Positions 1 through 9,500 of a DNA stretch of 64,000 nt are shown piece by piece. This DNA comes from Colwellia sp. MB3u-41 (GTDB lineage: Bacteria > Pseudomonadota > Gammaproteobacteria > Enterobacterales > Alteromonadaceae), in the NCBI RefSeq assembly GCF_014076845.1, contig NZ_JACGUT010000058.1, positions 124,001-188,000 on the forward strand, written 5' to 3'. Each line of letters opens with the position of its first letter. Positions within the stretch are counted from its first letter, which is position 1. Position numbers and translations under genes: made by a program. The notes under the pieces are model-generated. The model was not told the DNA's origin, made no database searches, and was given only the letters and a program-made list of their open reading frames with translations.

Positions 1-3000
1 TATCGGCTTCAATTAAGGCTAATAATTGAGATTGGCGTGAGGCTGGTGCTAAATGTGATAAATCATGTCGATGTAAGATAAAATCAAATTCATTCTGGAT
101 TTGTTGCATTGAGCCTTGCTTGGTATTGATATAAACGGTGCGTAGTACTTCATGGCGCTGAATAATCTCACTGATTGAGTCTTCGACCGCAGGTAGATTT
201 ATCTGACCCATTATTTTCATTGCCATCGGCATATTATATTCTGGGCTACCATTACTTAATTGATCTATAAACCATAAGCGTTGCTGAGGGAAAGAGGTAA
301 CTATAGGCTGATTTTCTTGACGTGAAACAGAAGTTACTGACATTCTTAACGGCCTAGGCCTATTAGTACCTAAATCAATGTGCGCGGCTATCAAGCGAAT
401 TGTTGATGATTCAAAAATCAATTTAATGGGTAGTTCTTTCTGTAACTGAGCTCGAATTTCCGAGATTAAGCGAACTGCAAGTAAAGAATGTCCACCTAAG
501 TCAAAGAAATTAGCGGTGACACTAATAGCATCAGTTTCAATTTTAAGTAAATTTGACCAGATATTAACTAATGTCTCTTCTGTTGGTGTTTCAGCGGCTA
601 TGTATTCACCCTGTAATAATGTGTCATCAGGGGCTGGTAACGCTTTTTTGTCAACTTTACCGTTTGATGTTAAAGGAAACTCTTCTAAAATAACGAAGGC
701 GGAAGGCATCATGTAAGCAGGTAAACCTTCTTGTAAATAAGCTTTAAACTCAGCTATTAATGCTTGTTCATATGATTCTTGGTCTTGTTTTCGAACAGAA
801 GGTGTGACGTAAGCGACAATACGTTTTTGTCCCGGTTCATCTTCTCTAACCAATACTAAACATGAAGCGACACTGTCACACTGTGATAATTGAATTTCAA
901 TTTCACCTAATTCAATTCTAAATCCTCGGATCTTAACCTGATCGTCTGTTCGTCCGGCAAACTCTAAATTACCATCAAGAAGATAACGAACTAAATCGCC
1001 ACTTTTATATAAGCGATCTTCAGGATCATCACTAAAGGGATTCGAAATAAATTTTTCAGCCGTCATTTCAGGTTGATTTAAATAGCCTCTGGCCAGGCCT
1101 GTGCCACCTATGTATAGTTCACCAACCGAGCCTAGAGGAACAAGGTGTCCTTCGGGAGATAATACATAGAGTGAAGTACCGTTTATTGGTTTGCCAATTG
1201 GAATTGAAGGTCTGCTGTTTTCTATTAGGGATTTGTCTCCATAAGACATAGGATAACAGGTGGTAAATGTTGTGCTTTCTGTCGGGCCGTAGCCATTAAC
1301 AACCGTAACATCAGGTAAGCAATCTAAAACGCGTTTTACACTGGTTGTGTCAAGTATGTCACCACCGGCTAATATCCAGTGTAATGATCTCATATTTTTA
1401 GCAACATGACTCCACTGTTCAAATAAACCCGCAGTCAGCCATAGGCTGTTTACTTGGTTGCTTTCTAACGTTTGATTTAATACGGTTAGATCTATTTGAC
1501 GTTCAGGATATAAAACACAAGAACCGCCATTCAGTAATGGCCCCCAAATTTCAAGCGTAGCTGCATCAAATGAAATCGAACTTGCTTGCATAAATCGTGT
1601 TGATTCATCTAAGGTAATAAATTCAGGGTTATTAACAAGCCTGACAACGCCAATGTGGGGGGTTAATACTCCTTTAGGCATCCCAGTTGAACCAGAAGTA
1701 TAAATTATGTAAGCGGTGTTTACGGAATTTTGCTCTTTGTTTTTCTCTGGATTTAATGTTGAAAATGTTTGCAAATTTTCAGCTGTAGTCGACGAATCTA
1801 AAACAGTTAACTGACCATCGTTAATTGATCTGAATTTTTCTAACAAAGTAGATTCAGTCACTAAATGTGTTAATCCGGTATCTTTGAGTATGTAATCAAT
1901 TCTGGTTTGCGGATAATTCGGATCAATGGGTGCGTAGGCTCCGCCTGATTTAAGTATGCCCAATAAACCGATAATCATTTCAGTTGAGCGGTCAAGGCAA
2001 ATACCCACCAGAGTTTCAGTTCTAACGCCTTGTTCACGAAGGTAATGAGCGATTTGATTTGAAGCTTGATTCAGCTCTTTATAAGTTAATTGTTTATCTT
2101 TAAATACTACTGCGACATTGTCGGGTGTTTTTTGAACTTGTATCTCGAATAATTCGTGGATACATTTTTCCTGAGAATAATTCGTCTTGATGTTATTTAA
2201 TTCATGTGTCAGATAATGCATTTCCGATATGGAGAGCATGGTTAAATCTTTAAGCTTAGCGTCAGGGGTTTCTGCAATATTGGTTAACAAGTGGGTTAAA
2301 TGTTCGCTCAAGGTTTCGATGTGGGCCTGATCAAACAATGCTGTATTATAAACCCAGGAAAAACTCATACCGTTGTCGTTAATTTGGGCACTGATATCTA
2401 ATTCAAATTTGGAAACAATTGTTTCGCTGGATAATGGTGTGAAGTTAACACCCGGGATTAATAATTGATTTGTCTCATTCGTGTTCATCGTAAATAAAAT
2501 TTGAAATAATGGAGAATGTTGCGTGTTACGCGGGACTTGGCAATGTTCAACTAACTGTTCAAAAGGAATATCCTGATGCGCTTGAGCATCAAGATTAATG
2601 GTGCGTATATGCGTTAAGTAATCTGCCAGTGCTTCGTGGCGTCCATCGGTTCTTAATACCAATGTATTAACAAAGAAACCAATGAGTGGTTCCAGTTCTG
2701 TCTGCAAACGGTTGGCCACAGGTGTACCAATAACAATATCATGGCTATTGCTATGTCGTGATATCACAAGCGCTAATGCCGCATGCAGTAACATAAATGG
2801 TGTTAATTTATAATCGGTTGCTATTTGCAGTAGTTGTTGTGCTACGTCGGCATTTAACTTGTTTGTGACAACCCCACCTTGGTGGCTAGGTGTTTCTGAT
2901 CTTGGATGATCAAGTGGTAAACTATGTATGGCAGGTACGTCTTCTAGTTTTTGTGTCCAATAACTTAGTTGATCTGCCAATATTTCATCAACCAGCCATT

Positions 3001-6000
3001 CTTTTTGCCAAAGGGAGTAATCAGCGTATTGAATTACTAAAGGTGCTAACGGGTCAGGTTTTCCTAGAATAATTGATTGATACAGAGCAACAAACTCTTT
3101 CAATAAAACGCCAAGTGACCAGCCGTCAGAAGCAATATGGTGCATGTTAAATAACAGTACACCTTTTGTAATTGTACTTGTGTCTGAGCTTTGTTGTGTT
3201 GAAAGTTGCAGATAAGCCGCTCTAACCATTAAGTCGTTGCTTAGATCAAAGTGTTTAAGGCTGTCTTCTGTCAGTAAATTTTTTACTTTTTCCTGTTGAA
3301 TTTTCTCATCCAGTTGCGTTAAATCATGATGAATAAGGTTAAATTCAAAATCAGGTTGAATGAACTGTAGGGTTTGTCCACCTTCCTCTTTAAAGATGGT
3401 GCGTAAACTTTCATGTCTGGCAACGATACGGGTAATGGCTTTTTCGGCTATATCTACATTAAAGTCCCCTTCGATTTGAATGGCCACAGGGATGTTGTAT
3501 TCTGAACTTCCGCTTTGAATCTGGTCGATGAACCATAAACGTTGTTGGGCAAATGAAGCTGAAACGGCTTGCCACGGTTGGCGTAAACTTGCGGTTATTT
3601 CTGGTCTTAATTGTGCAGTGCTGCCTGCATCAATATAATTAGCCATTGCACGGATAGTCGATGATTCAAAAATAAATTTAATAGGTAATTCTTGCTGTAA
3701 TTGAGCTCTGATTTCTGCGACCAAACGAATGGCGAGTAAAGAATGTCCTCCCAACTCAAAGAAGTTAGCGTTCACGCTAATGTCGTCAGCTTTAATTTTA
3801 AGTAAAGATGACCATGTATTAACTAACGCCTGTTCGGTTGGTGTTTCAGCGGCTATGTATTCACCCTGTAATAATGTGTCATCAGGTGCTGGTAACGCTT
3901 TTTTGTCAACCTTACCATTTGATGTTAAAGGAAACTCTTCTAAAATAACGAAAGCAGAAGGCATCATATAAGCAGGTAGATTTTGTTGTAGATGTGCTTT
4001 TAGTTCAGGTATTAATGCTTGTTCATATGATTCTTGGTCTTGTTTTCGAACAGAAGGTGTGACGTAAGCGACAATACGTTTTTGTCCCGGTTCATCTTCT
4101 CTAACCAATACTAAACATGAAGCGACACTGTCACACTGTGATAATTGAATTTCAATTTCACCTAATTCAATTCTAAATCCTCGGATCTTAACCTGATCGT
4201 CTGTTCGTCCGGCAAACTCTAAATTACCATCAAGAAGATAACGAACTAAATCGCCACTTTTATATAAGCGATCTTCAGGATCATCACTAAAGGGATTCGA
4301 AATAAATTTTTCAGCCGTCATTTCAGGTTGATTTAAATAGCCTCTGGCCAGGCCTGTGCCACCTATGTATAGTTCACCAACCGAGCCTAGAGGAACAAGG
4401 TGTCCTTCGGGAGATAATACATAGAGTGAAGTACCGTTTATTGGTTTGCCAATTGGAATTGAAGGTCTGCTGTTTTCTATTAGGGATTTGTCTCCATAAG
4501 ACATAGGATAACAGGTGGTAAATGTTGTGCTTTCTGTCGGGCCGTAGCCATTAACAACCGTAACATCAGGTAAGCAATCTAAAACGCGTTTTACACTGGT
4601 TGTGTCAAGTATGTCACCACCGGCTAATATCCAGTGTAATGATCTCATATTTTTAGCAACATGACTCCACTGTTCAAATAAACCCGCAGTCAGCCATAGG
4701 CTGTTTACTTGGTTGCTTTCTAACGTTTGATTTAATACGGTTAGATCTATTTGACGTTCAGGATATAAAACACAAGAACCGCCATTCAGTAATGGCCCCC
4801 AAATTTCAAGCGTAGCTGCATCAAATGAAATCGAACTTGCTTGCATAAATCGTGTTGATTCATCTAAGGTGATAAATTCAGGGTTATTAACAAGCCTGAC
4901 AACGCCAATGTGGGGGGTTAATACTCCTTTAGGCATCCCTGTTGAACCTGAAGTATAAATCACATAAGCGGTGTTTACGGAATTTTGCTCTTTGTTTTTC
5001 TCTGGATTTAATGTTGAAAATGTTTGCAAATTTTCAGCTGTAGTCAACGAATCTAAAACAGTTAACTGACCATCGTTAATCGAATTGAATTTATCTGCTA
5101 ATGTCGATTGAGTGAGTAAATGCGTTAACATAGTATCCTCTAACATGTAGTCGATTCTGGTTTGAGGATAATTTGGGTCAATTGGCACATAAGCACCGCC
5201 ACATTTCAGTATTCCCAATAAAGCAGCAATCATTTCAAAGGAACGATCAAGACAAATCCCTACTAAAGTTTCAGATGTAACTCCTTGTGAAAGCAAAAAA
5301 TTAGCAATTTGATTCGACGTTTCGTTGAGCTCTCTATAAGTTAGCTGTTTATCTTCAAAAATCACCGCGATATTGTCGGGCGTTTGCTGTACTTGTTTTT
5401 CGAATAATTCGTGGATACATTTATTTTGAACGTAATCAGTTTTACTGTTATTCAATTCATTGGTCAGGTAGTGCATCTCTGGTCTTGATAGCATGGCTAA
5501 ATCTTTAAGTTTAGCGTCAGGCGTTTCAGCTATGCTGTTTAATAAACGTGTTAAGTGTTCGCTTAAGATTTGGACGTATGTTTGATCAAACAATGCAGTG
5601 TCATAAACCCATGAAAAAGCTATACCATCATCTGATACTTGAGCGGTAATATTCAATTCAAATTTTGCAATGATTGATTCGCTTTCCAGAGAAGTAAAGC
5701 TAAGTCCTGACAGGGATAACTTACTGTTTTTACTTGTAGTATCCATGGAAAACATTATTTGAAATAACGGTGAATGCAGGTTGCTTCTAGGGGTATTACA
5801 ATATTCAACAAGTTGCTCAAATGGAATGTCCTGATAAGATTGAGCCTGAAAATTAATTGTCCGAATATGTGCCAGATAATCACTAAGCATGTCATGGTCG
5901 GTATCTGCCCTTAACACTAAAGTATTTACAAAAAAACCAATTAAAGGCTCTAACTCTGGTTGTACGCGGTTAGCCACGGGAGTACCGAGTACAATGTCAT

Positions 6001-7006
6001 TGCTATTACTATGACGAGATAATACTAAAGCGATCCCTGCATGTAATAACATAAAAGGCGTTAATTGATTATCTTTTGCTATTTTTAATAGCTGTTGTGA
6101 TACGTTAGTCTCTAACTTGTTTGTTACCACTGCGCCTTGACGAGCACTGTTTTTTTTTCTAGGAGAGGCTAGCGGTAAGCTATGAACGCTAGGTAGTTCT
6201 GATAATTGTGTACTCCAATAATTTAATTGAGTCTCCAGCACTTCACCAACCAACCAACGTCTTTGCCAATAAGCATAATCGACATACTGTATTGCTAAAG
6301 GTGCTAACGGATCTGGTTTACCCTGAATAATAGACTGATATTGAATGACAAATTCTTTCAGTAACACTTTCATTGACCAACCATCTGAAGCAATATGGTG
6401 CATATTGAATAACAGTACACCCTGGCTTGTTTTTTCTTGGTTGGAAAGGTGCAGATAAGATGCCCTGACCATAAGGTCATGCTTTAAATTAAAGGTTTTA
6501 TTGCAATCTTCTTCAAACAATTTTTGTATTTGTTGTTGCTGTGTTTTTTCATTTTTTGATGTCAGATCATGATGAATGAGTTTAAACTCGAAATCGTTAT
6601 TAATAATTTGAACAGGTCTTGGTACTCTTTCTTCAAAAACTGTTCGCAAAGGTGCATGCCGCACAATAATACGGTGGATCGATTTTTCTGCTGCATCTGT
6701 ATCAAAGTTACCTGTTATTTTAAGCGCCATAGGCATGTTATATTCAGGGCTACCTTGGGCAAGATGGTCAATAAACCACAATCGTTGCTGAGCAAAAGAT
6801 AATGGAATATCACCACTCACATCATCGAGTGCAGTAAGTTTTTCCTGACTAAGATAAGTTATAATGTCTTCTTTAAATGACTGAATCTGGGATTTTATTT
6901 CAGGTGTTAAAAGTCCTTTTTTTGCTTTAATTTTGAGCTTACCTTCTGTAATAGAGAGTAAGATCCCTTTTTGTTTCAATTCGGATAAGAATAACTGTAA
7001 CTTCAT
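1..7006 (-). CDS. Nonribosomal peptide synthetase C (3' part beyond window)
   Basis: Large NRPS read from ATG at 7006 leftward and still open at base 1 (at least 2335 codons). In order: residues 1-55 resemble a TubC-type N-terminal docking domain (MKLQLFLSELKQKGI start, basic middle, KKGLLTPE), C1 about 68-500 (SFAQQRLWFID; HHIASDGWS near 203), A1 about 540-1040 (TSGSTGMPKG near 690), T1 (GGHSLLAIRL near 1086), C2 from about 1150 (HHIASDGWS near 1287), A2 (TSGSTGMPKG near 1770), T2 (GGHSLLAVRL near 2168), C3 from about 2240, cut by the window. All three C domains have LCL-type starts. Both A domains read DALWLGGTFK by manual alignment, 8 of 10 positions as in the Val code DAFWIGGTFK, so a branched aliphatic residue is inferred. 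The two A domains are almost identical at DNA level. It lies 4.8 kb from the other NRPS genes and must have its own promoter. It probably acts last in the line; a thioesterase would be expected off-window. Confidence 0.95.
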   Translation of the reverse strand, partial: MKLQLFLSELKQKGILLSITEGKLKIKAKKGLLTPEIKSQIQSFKEDIITYLSQEKLTALDDVSGDIPLSFAQQRLWFIDHLAQGSPEYNMPMALKITGNFDTDAAEKSIHRIIVRHAPLRTVFEERVPRPVQIINNDFEFKLIHHDLTSKNEKTQQQQIQKLFEEDCNKTFNLKHDLMVRASYLHLSNQEKTSQGVLLFNMHHIASDGWSMKVLLKEFVIQYQSIIQGKPDPLAPLAIQYVDYAYWQRRWLVGEVLETQLNYWSTQLSELPSVHSLPLASPRKKNSARQGAVVTNKLETNVSQQLLKIAKDNQLTPFMLLHAGIALVLSRHSNSNDIVLGTPVANRVQPELEPLIGFFVNTLVLRADTDHDMLSDYLAHIRTINFQAQSYQDIPFEQLVEYCNTPRSNLHSPLFQIMFSMDTTSKNSKLSLSGLSFTSLESESIIAKFELNITAQVSDDGIAFSWVYDTALFDQTYVQILSEHLTRLLNSIAETPDAKLKDLAMLSRPEMHYLTNELNNSKTDYVQNKCIHELFEKQVQQTPDNIAVIFEDKQLTYRELNETSNQIANFLLSQGVTSETLVGICLDRSFEMIAALLGILKCGGAYVPIDPNYPQTRIDYMLEDTMLTHLLTQSTLADKFNSINDGQLTVLDSLTTAENLQTFSTLNPEKNKEQNSVNTAYVIYTSGSTGMPKGVLTPHIGVVRLVNNPEFITLDESTRFMQASSISFDAATLEIWGPLLNGGSCVLYPERQIDLTVLNQTLESNQVNSLWLTAGLFEQWSHVAKNMRSLHWILAGGDILDTTSVKRVLDCLPDVTVVNGYGPTESTTFTTCYPMSYGDKSLIENSRPSIPIGKPINGTSLYVLSPEGHLVPLGSVGELYIGGTGLARGYLNQPEMTAEKFISNPFSDDPEDRLYKSGDLVRYLLDGNLEFAGRTDDQVKIRGFRIELGEIEIQLSQCDSVASCLVLVREDEPGQKRIVAYVTPSVRKQDQESYEQALIPELKAHLQQNLPAYMMPSAFVILEEFPLTSNGKVDKKALPAPDDTLLQGEYIAAETPTEQALVNTWSSLLKIKADDISVNANFFELGGHSLLAIRLVAEIRAQLQQELPIKFIFESSTIRAMANYIDAGSTAQLRPEITASLRQPWQAVSASFAQQRLWFIDQIQSGSSEYNIPVAIQIEGDFNVDIAEKAITRIVARHESLRTIFKEEGGQTLQFIQPDFEFNLIHHDLTQLDEKIQQEKVKNLLTEDSLKHFDLSNDLMVRAAYLQLSTQQSSDTSTITKGVLLFNMHHIASDGWSLGVLLKEFVALYQSIILGKPDPLAPLVIQYADYSLWQKEWLVDEILADQLSYWTQKLEDVPAIHSLPLDHPRSETPSHQGGVVTNKLNADVAQQLLQIATDYKLTPFMLLHAALALVISRHSNSHDIVIGTPVANRLQTELEPLIGFFVNTLVLRTDGRHEALADYLTHIRTINLDAQAHQDIPFEQLVEHCQVPRNTQHSPLFQILFTMNTNETNQLLIPGVNFTPLSSETIVSKFELDISAQINDNGMSFSWVYNTALFDQAHIETLSEHLTHLLTNIAETPDAKLKDLTMLSISEMHYLTHELNNIKTNYSQEKCIHELFEIQVQKTPDNVAVVFKDKQLTYKELNQASNQIAHYLREQGVRTETLVGICLDRSTEMIIGLLGILKSGGAYAPIDPNYPQTRIDYILKDTGLTHLVTESTLLEKFRSINDGQLTVLDSSTTAENLQTFSTLNPEKNKEQNSVNTAYIIYTSGSTGMPKGVLTPHIGVVRLVNNPEFITLDESTRFMQASSISFDAATLEIWGPLLNGGSCVLYPERQIDLTVLNQTLESNQVNSLWLTAGLFEQWSHVAKNMRSLHWILAGGDILDTTSVKRVLDCLPDVTVVNGYGPTESTTFTTCYPMSYGDKSLIENSRPSIPIGKPINGTSLYVLSPEGHLVPLGSVGELYIGGTGLARGYLNQPEMTAEKFISNPFSDDPEDRLYKSGDLVRYLLDGNLEFAGRTDDQVKIRGFRIELGEIEIQLSQCDSVASCLVLVREDEPGQKRIVAYVTPSVRKQDQESYEQALIAEFKAYLQEGLPAYMMPSAFVILEEFPLTSNGKVDKKALPAPDDTLLQGEYIAAETPTEETLVNIWSNLLKIETDAISVTANFFDLGGHSLLAVRLISEIRAQLQKELPIKLIFESSTIRLIAAHIDLGTNRPRPLRMSVTSVSRQENQPIVTSFPQQRLWFIDQLSNGSPEYNMPMAMKIMGQINLPAVEDSISEIIQRHEVLRTVYINTKQGSMQQIQNEFDFILHRHDLSHLAPASRQSQLLALIEAD
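755..1825 (-). repeat. A-domain duplication, copy in module 2 of NRPS C
   Basis: This block matches 4010-5080 at a constant offset of 3255. By eye positions 755-1615 match without any mismatch, and about seven substitutions fall in 1616-1825. It covers core motifs A3 to about A9 of the second adenylation domain, including the whole substrate pocket. Weaker but clear identity continues to about 578 through the A10 region. This is a recent intragenic duplication or gene conversion, not a mobile element. Confidence 0.97.
4010..5080 (-). repeat. A-domain duplication, copy in module 1 of NRPS C
   Basis: Partner of the block at 755-1825. Sequence to the right (5081-5400, the A1-A2 region of the same domain) is clearly diverged from its counterpart, so the conversion tract has a sharp edge near 5080 on that side. 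The other edge, near 4010, lies between the A9 and A10 motifs, with patchier identity continuing toward the carrier domain. Confidence 0.97.
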
Positions 7007-7264
7007 AACACATGCCTCAATACGGGTAATTTTTGTACTAATCCACACAGCTATATTTGTTATCGGAAAGCTGCTGAATTGAGTTCATCTTCAGCACCTA
7101 AGAGTAAGATAAGGGACTGGTACGAGAATGATGCACACGTTACCACGCGTTTATTTATGACACTTTATGTTTTTATGATAAATATATTATCTTTGTTTTT
7201 TAATTCTTTTAGGCGGCCATTTCATATTGGGTAAAGTCCCCATAAACGAAACTTTAGTTAAAAG

Positions 7265-7280
7265 CTGTAAGATCCAGCAG
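7265..7280. promoter_or_regulatory. Candidate lux box (LuxR-type operator)
   Basis: CTGTAAGATCCAGCAG has the CT-N12-AG form and agrees at 12 of 16 positions with the core of the Vibrio fischeri lux box, CTGTAGGATCGTACAG. It ends 86 bp before the ATG of the winged-helix regulator and about 260 bp upstream of NRPS C. With luxI and luxR in the same locus, control by LuxR is a reasonable inference, not shown. Confidence 0.5.
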
Positions 7281-7306
7281 TTAACCATTTAAAGACAAAA
7301 AGTGTA

Positions 7307-7320
7307 TCTTAGCGCTAAGA
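7307..7320. promoter_or_regulatory. Perfect 14-bp palindrome upstream of winged-helix regulator
   Basis: TCTTAGCGCTAAGA is a perfect dyad whose end lies 46 bp before the regulator ATG. Its position would suit an operator, possibly autoregulatory. The binding protein is unknown. Confidence 0.35.
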
Positions 7321-7366
7321 AGTTAATACTTTGCATTTAAGATGACTTAATTAGCAGAAAACATTG

Positions 7367-7963
7367 ATGTTAAAAAAGAGATTACGTGAAATGAAAGAAT
7401 GGGATGAAAAATGTTTTATTATTGGTGCATGGGTTATTCAGCCTACTCTTTGTCAGTTAATCAGATGTGAAGGTGATACTTGTATTAATGTGGAACCAAA
7501 AGTTGTTGAAATTTTAGCTTATATGTCAAAAAACCCAAATAGAATAGTCACTAGGGACGAACTTTCTGAGCATGTATGGGCGAATACCGTTGCTAGTGAT
7601 AATTCAATTAATCGAACGATTTCTTTAATAAGAAAGTATTTGGAAGATGATATTAAATTTCCTAAATACATCAGAACCATTCCCAAACGAGGGTATTTAT
7701 TATTGGCCATTCCTGAATTTCCAGAGAATGTAAAACAATTACAAAAGGGATCAAAAATCAAACTTGAAAAGGTTCCCCTCCTCCCTTTAGTAGAAAATAC
7801 AAATTTCAAAATAACTACCATTAATAACCGTAGTCATGAGAAACCTAATAATCAAACTGTGCAATTAGAGATGAATATGCCACCCATGCTGATGAAAAAA
7901 TTTATTAATAGTATTCAAGACATGATTGAGTTCTTAAATACTTCAGATAATAGCTCTACCTGA
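7367..7963 (+). CDS. Soluble ToxR/CadC-like winged-helix transcriptional regulator
   Basis: A 198-aa protein with an OmpR/ToxR-type winged helix at about residues 10-115: EPKVVEILAYM, NRIVTRDELSEHVW, SINRTISLIRKYL and the wing IRTIPKRGYLLL. The C-terminal 80 residues are polar with no hydrophobic run, so unlike ToxR or CadC it has no membrane anchor and no periplasmic sensor. The ATG at 7367 is chosen; a TTG at 7364 in the same frame and an internal ATG at 7391 (MKEWDEKCF) are alternatives, and no ribosome binding site decides between them. It is divergent from NRPS C and has a lux-box-like site and a palindrome upstream. A role as pathway regulator of NRPS C is inferred from position. Confidence 0.85.
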   Translation: MLKKRLREMKEWDEKCFIIGAWVIQPTLCQLIRCEGDTCINVEPKVVEILAYMSKNPNRIVTRDELSEHVWANTVASDNSINRTISLIRKYLEDDIKFPKYIRTIPKRGYLLLAIPEFPENVKQLQKGSKIKLEKVPLLPLVENTNFKITTINNRSHEKPNNQTVQLEMNMPPMLMKKFINSIQDMIEFLNTSDNSST

Positions 7964-8339
7964 TTTCTCATAAATATTAGTCATGCTCAGATGTTTTTAA
8001 CATTGGTGGTATCTGCACGTAGCTGATACTTAATTCAAACAACGATTAAAGGTATACGCTTAATCAATCAATTTACTTGTTTTTTGCGCAAGTCATAATT
8101 TCATCTCTAGCACTTTACTGGAGAAGTAACATGACAACACAGAAGAAATGCATTAATAACCTCTGAAAGTCGAAATTAAAAAACAAGTTTATCACAATAG
8201 AAATAGTTAATAGTATTTGTCATTTTAGCGTCAATAAGTTTGTCAAAAAACAGTTTAAATGTGGTCCGTAAGTCCGCTCTGCCCCACTACTGGTGTTTAT
8301 CAAGACAGTTGTCACCTAAATTATTAAGCAGCTTCTTTG
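7964..8339. other. Intergenic region without recognisable gene
   Basis: This spacer follows the winged-helix regulator. No open frame of useful length, RNA gene or strong terminator is seen. Its right part (about 8280-8339) may belong to the outer end of the decayed IS3-family element that follows, but no clear terminal inverted repeat could be assigned. Confidence 0.4.
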
Positions 8340-9500
8340 TGTTACTCTGAATTTAATTCCACAGCGCCTACTGGCTAACAGTTTTACTCTTATTTGAACA
8401 TCAAGACTATAGTGTCTCTGCCATGACGTGACAAATTTATTCTACTATGACGATGCTCATTGTTCCCTCAATAAACAAACGCTTTTACCCATTTACAGGC
8501 TTCATCTAACGATTTGAAACCTTCACTAGCGCAACTAGGGTGATACTTTACCGTACTAAGTAGTGGTTCTGAGTATGGATCAACGGTACTTACCCTTGGT
8601 CGACTGCGTGAGACAACAACAATAACAATAACAACAACAACAACAACTAAATCGTACATCTTAGCTCGCTATAAGTAAGGCTCTTCATGAGTGATCCATT
8701 ATCAGAGTGCAACACGACGTCTTTCTTCTAGCATTTCTCTGCCCAAACGCTGTACTCTAGTAGTGCCGCCGCTTGCTCACCTGTTTCATTGGCCTGAACT
8801 TCCCAACCGACTACATTACGGCTGTAACTGTTATCCCAACGCCGTACTTCTTTCGCTTTTTTAGTCGTATAACTTGTTGGCTTTTTGAGGATATTTCTCG
8901 GCTTCGCTTTACCTCGGTGTTGCAGCATGCAATATACGGTAAAAACTCGACTTTGATTCGATATATTCACCTCTGTCAGCTAGTATCGGTAATATTTTTT
9001 TTGCCGTTAGTGAGGCAAAATTTTGGCGGTTACAAACATCAATTACGGCTTGCCTTTCTGTTTTATTAGTTTATTCCCAGGCTCGGACTTCATTACTGCT
9101 AGCCTTATTTTGGCTCACACCTGACGTTACAACGGTACTGACCAACTGTGCATGCTTTTACCTATCAGTCAACGAAATCAGCTGTCCTCTTTTTCCTTCC
9201 AATGGCGTCTAACTTTTTTCCTAATGCAAGTAATGCGACCGTTTCTGCTAAAGCTTTTTCTTTTCTGCGTAGCTCTCGCTCTAATTCCTTAATACGACTT
9301 TTATCAGACTTTTGCTATGGCGTAGTCTTTAGTCTTTTTTCCTGCTTACTAGATTTTTAAAGCAATACAGACTAGTTTTAATGCTTTAACTTGCTAAGAA
9401 TACAAACATTTAACTCGATAATACTCACTTAACTCAACAGCCTAAAATGTAGCGGTTTCTTGTGCAATCGCAAATTTTTTCTACTTGACCAGTTATCTGG
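8340..9500 (-). pseudogene. Decayed IS3-family insertion sequence (orfA and orfB remnants)
   Basis: Several frames on the minus strand together spell a broken IS3 transposase. OrfA traces lie at about 9160-9500 (ELSEYYRVKCLYS, then KSRIKELERELRRKEKALAET). OrfB traces lie at 8340-8970: HRGKAKPR, PTSYTTKKAKEV, VVGWEVQANETGEQAA, HSDNGS near 8690, SRPRVS, GFKSLDEACKWVKAF and NNEHRHSRIN near the 3' end. Stops, frameshifts and an internal loss around the DDE core (WD followed at once by NSYSRNVVGWEV) make it non-functional. A run of AAC-type triplets replaces coding sequence before SRSRPRVS. It marks the island as a site of old insertions. Confidence 0.8.
8613..8647. repeat. AAC/AAT triplet microsatellite
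   Basis: A 35-bp tract of ACA/ATA triplets (acaacaacaataacaataac and on) lies inside the IS3 remnant. On the minus strand it reads as a Val/Ile run joined to SRSRPRVS of the dead transposase. It has displaced about the residues that normally lie between the HSDNGS motif and this point. Confidence 0.85.

Larger units (their letters stand above)
7007..7366. other. Divergent intergenic region between NRPS C and ToxR-like gene
   Basis: This 360-bp non-coding stretch must hold the promoters of NRPS C (leftward) and of the winged-helix regulator (rightward). It is AT-rich. Two dyads stand out: a lux-box-like element at 7265-7280 and a perfect 14-bp palindrome at 7307-7320, both nearer the regulator gene. 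No gene is seen in it. Confidence 0.7.
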
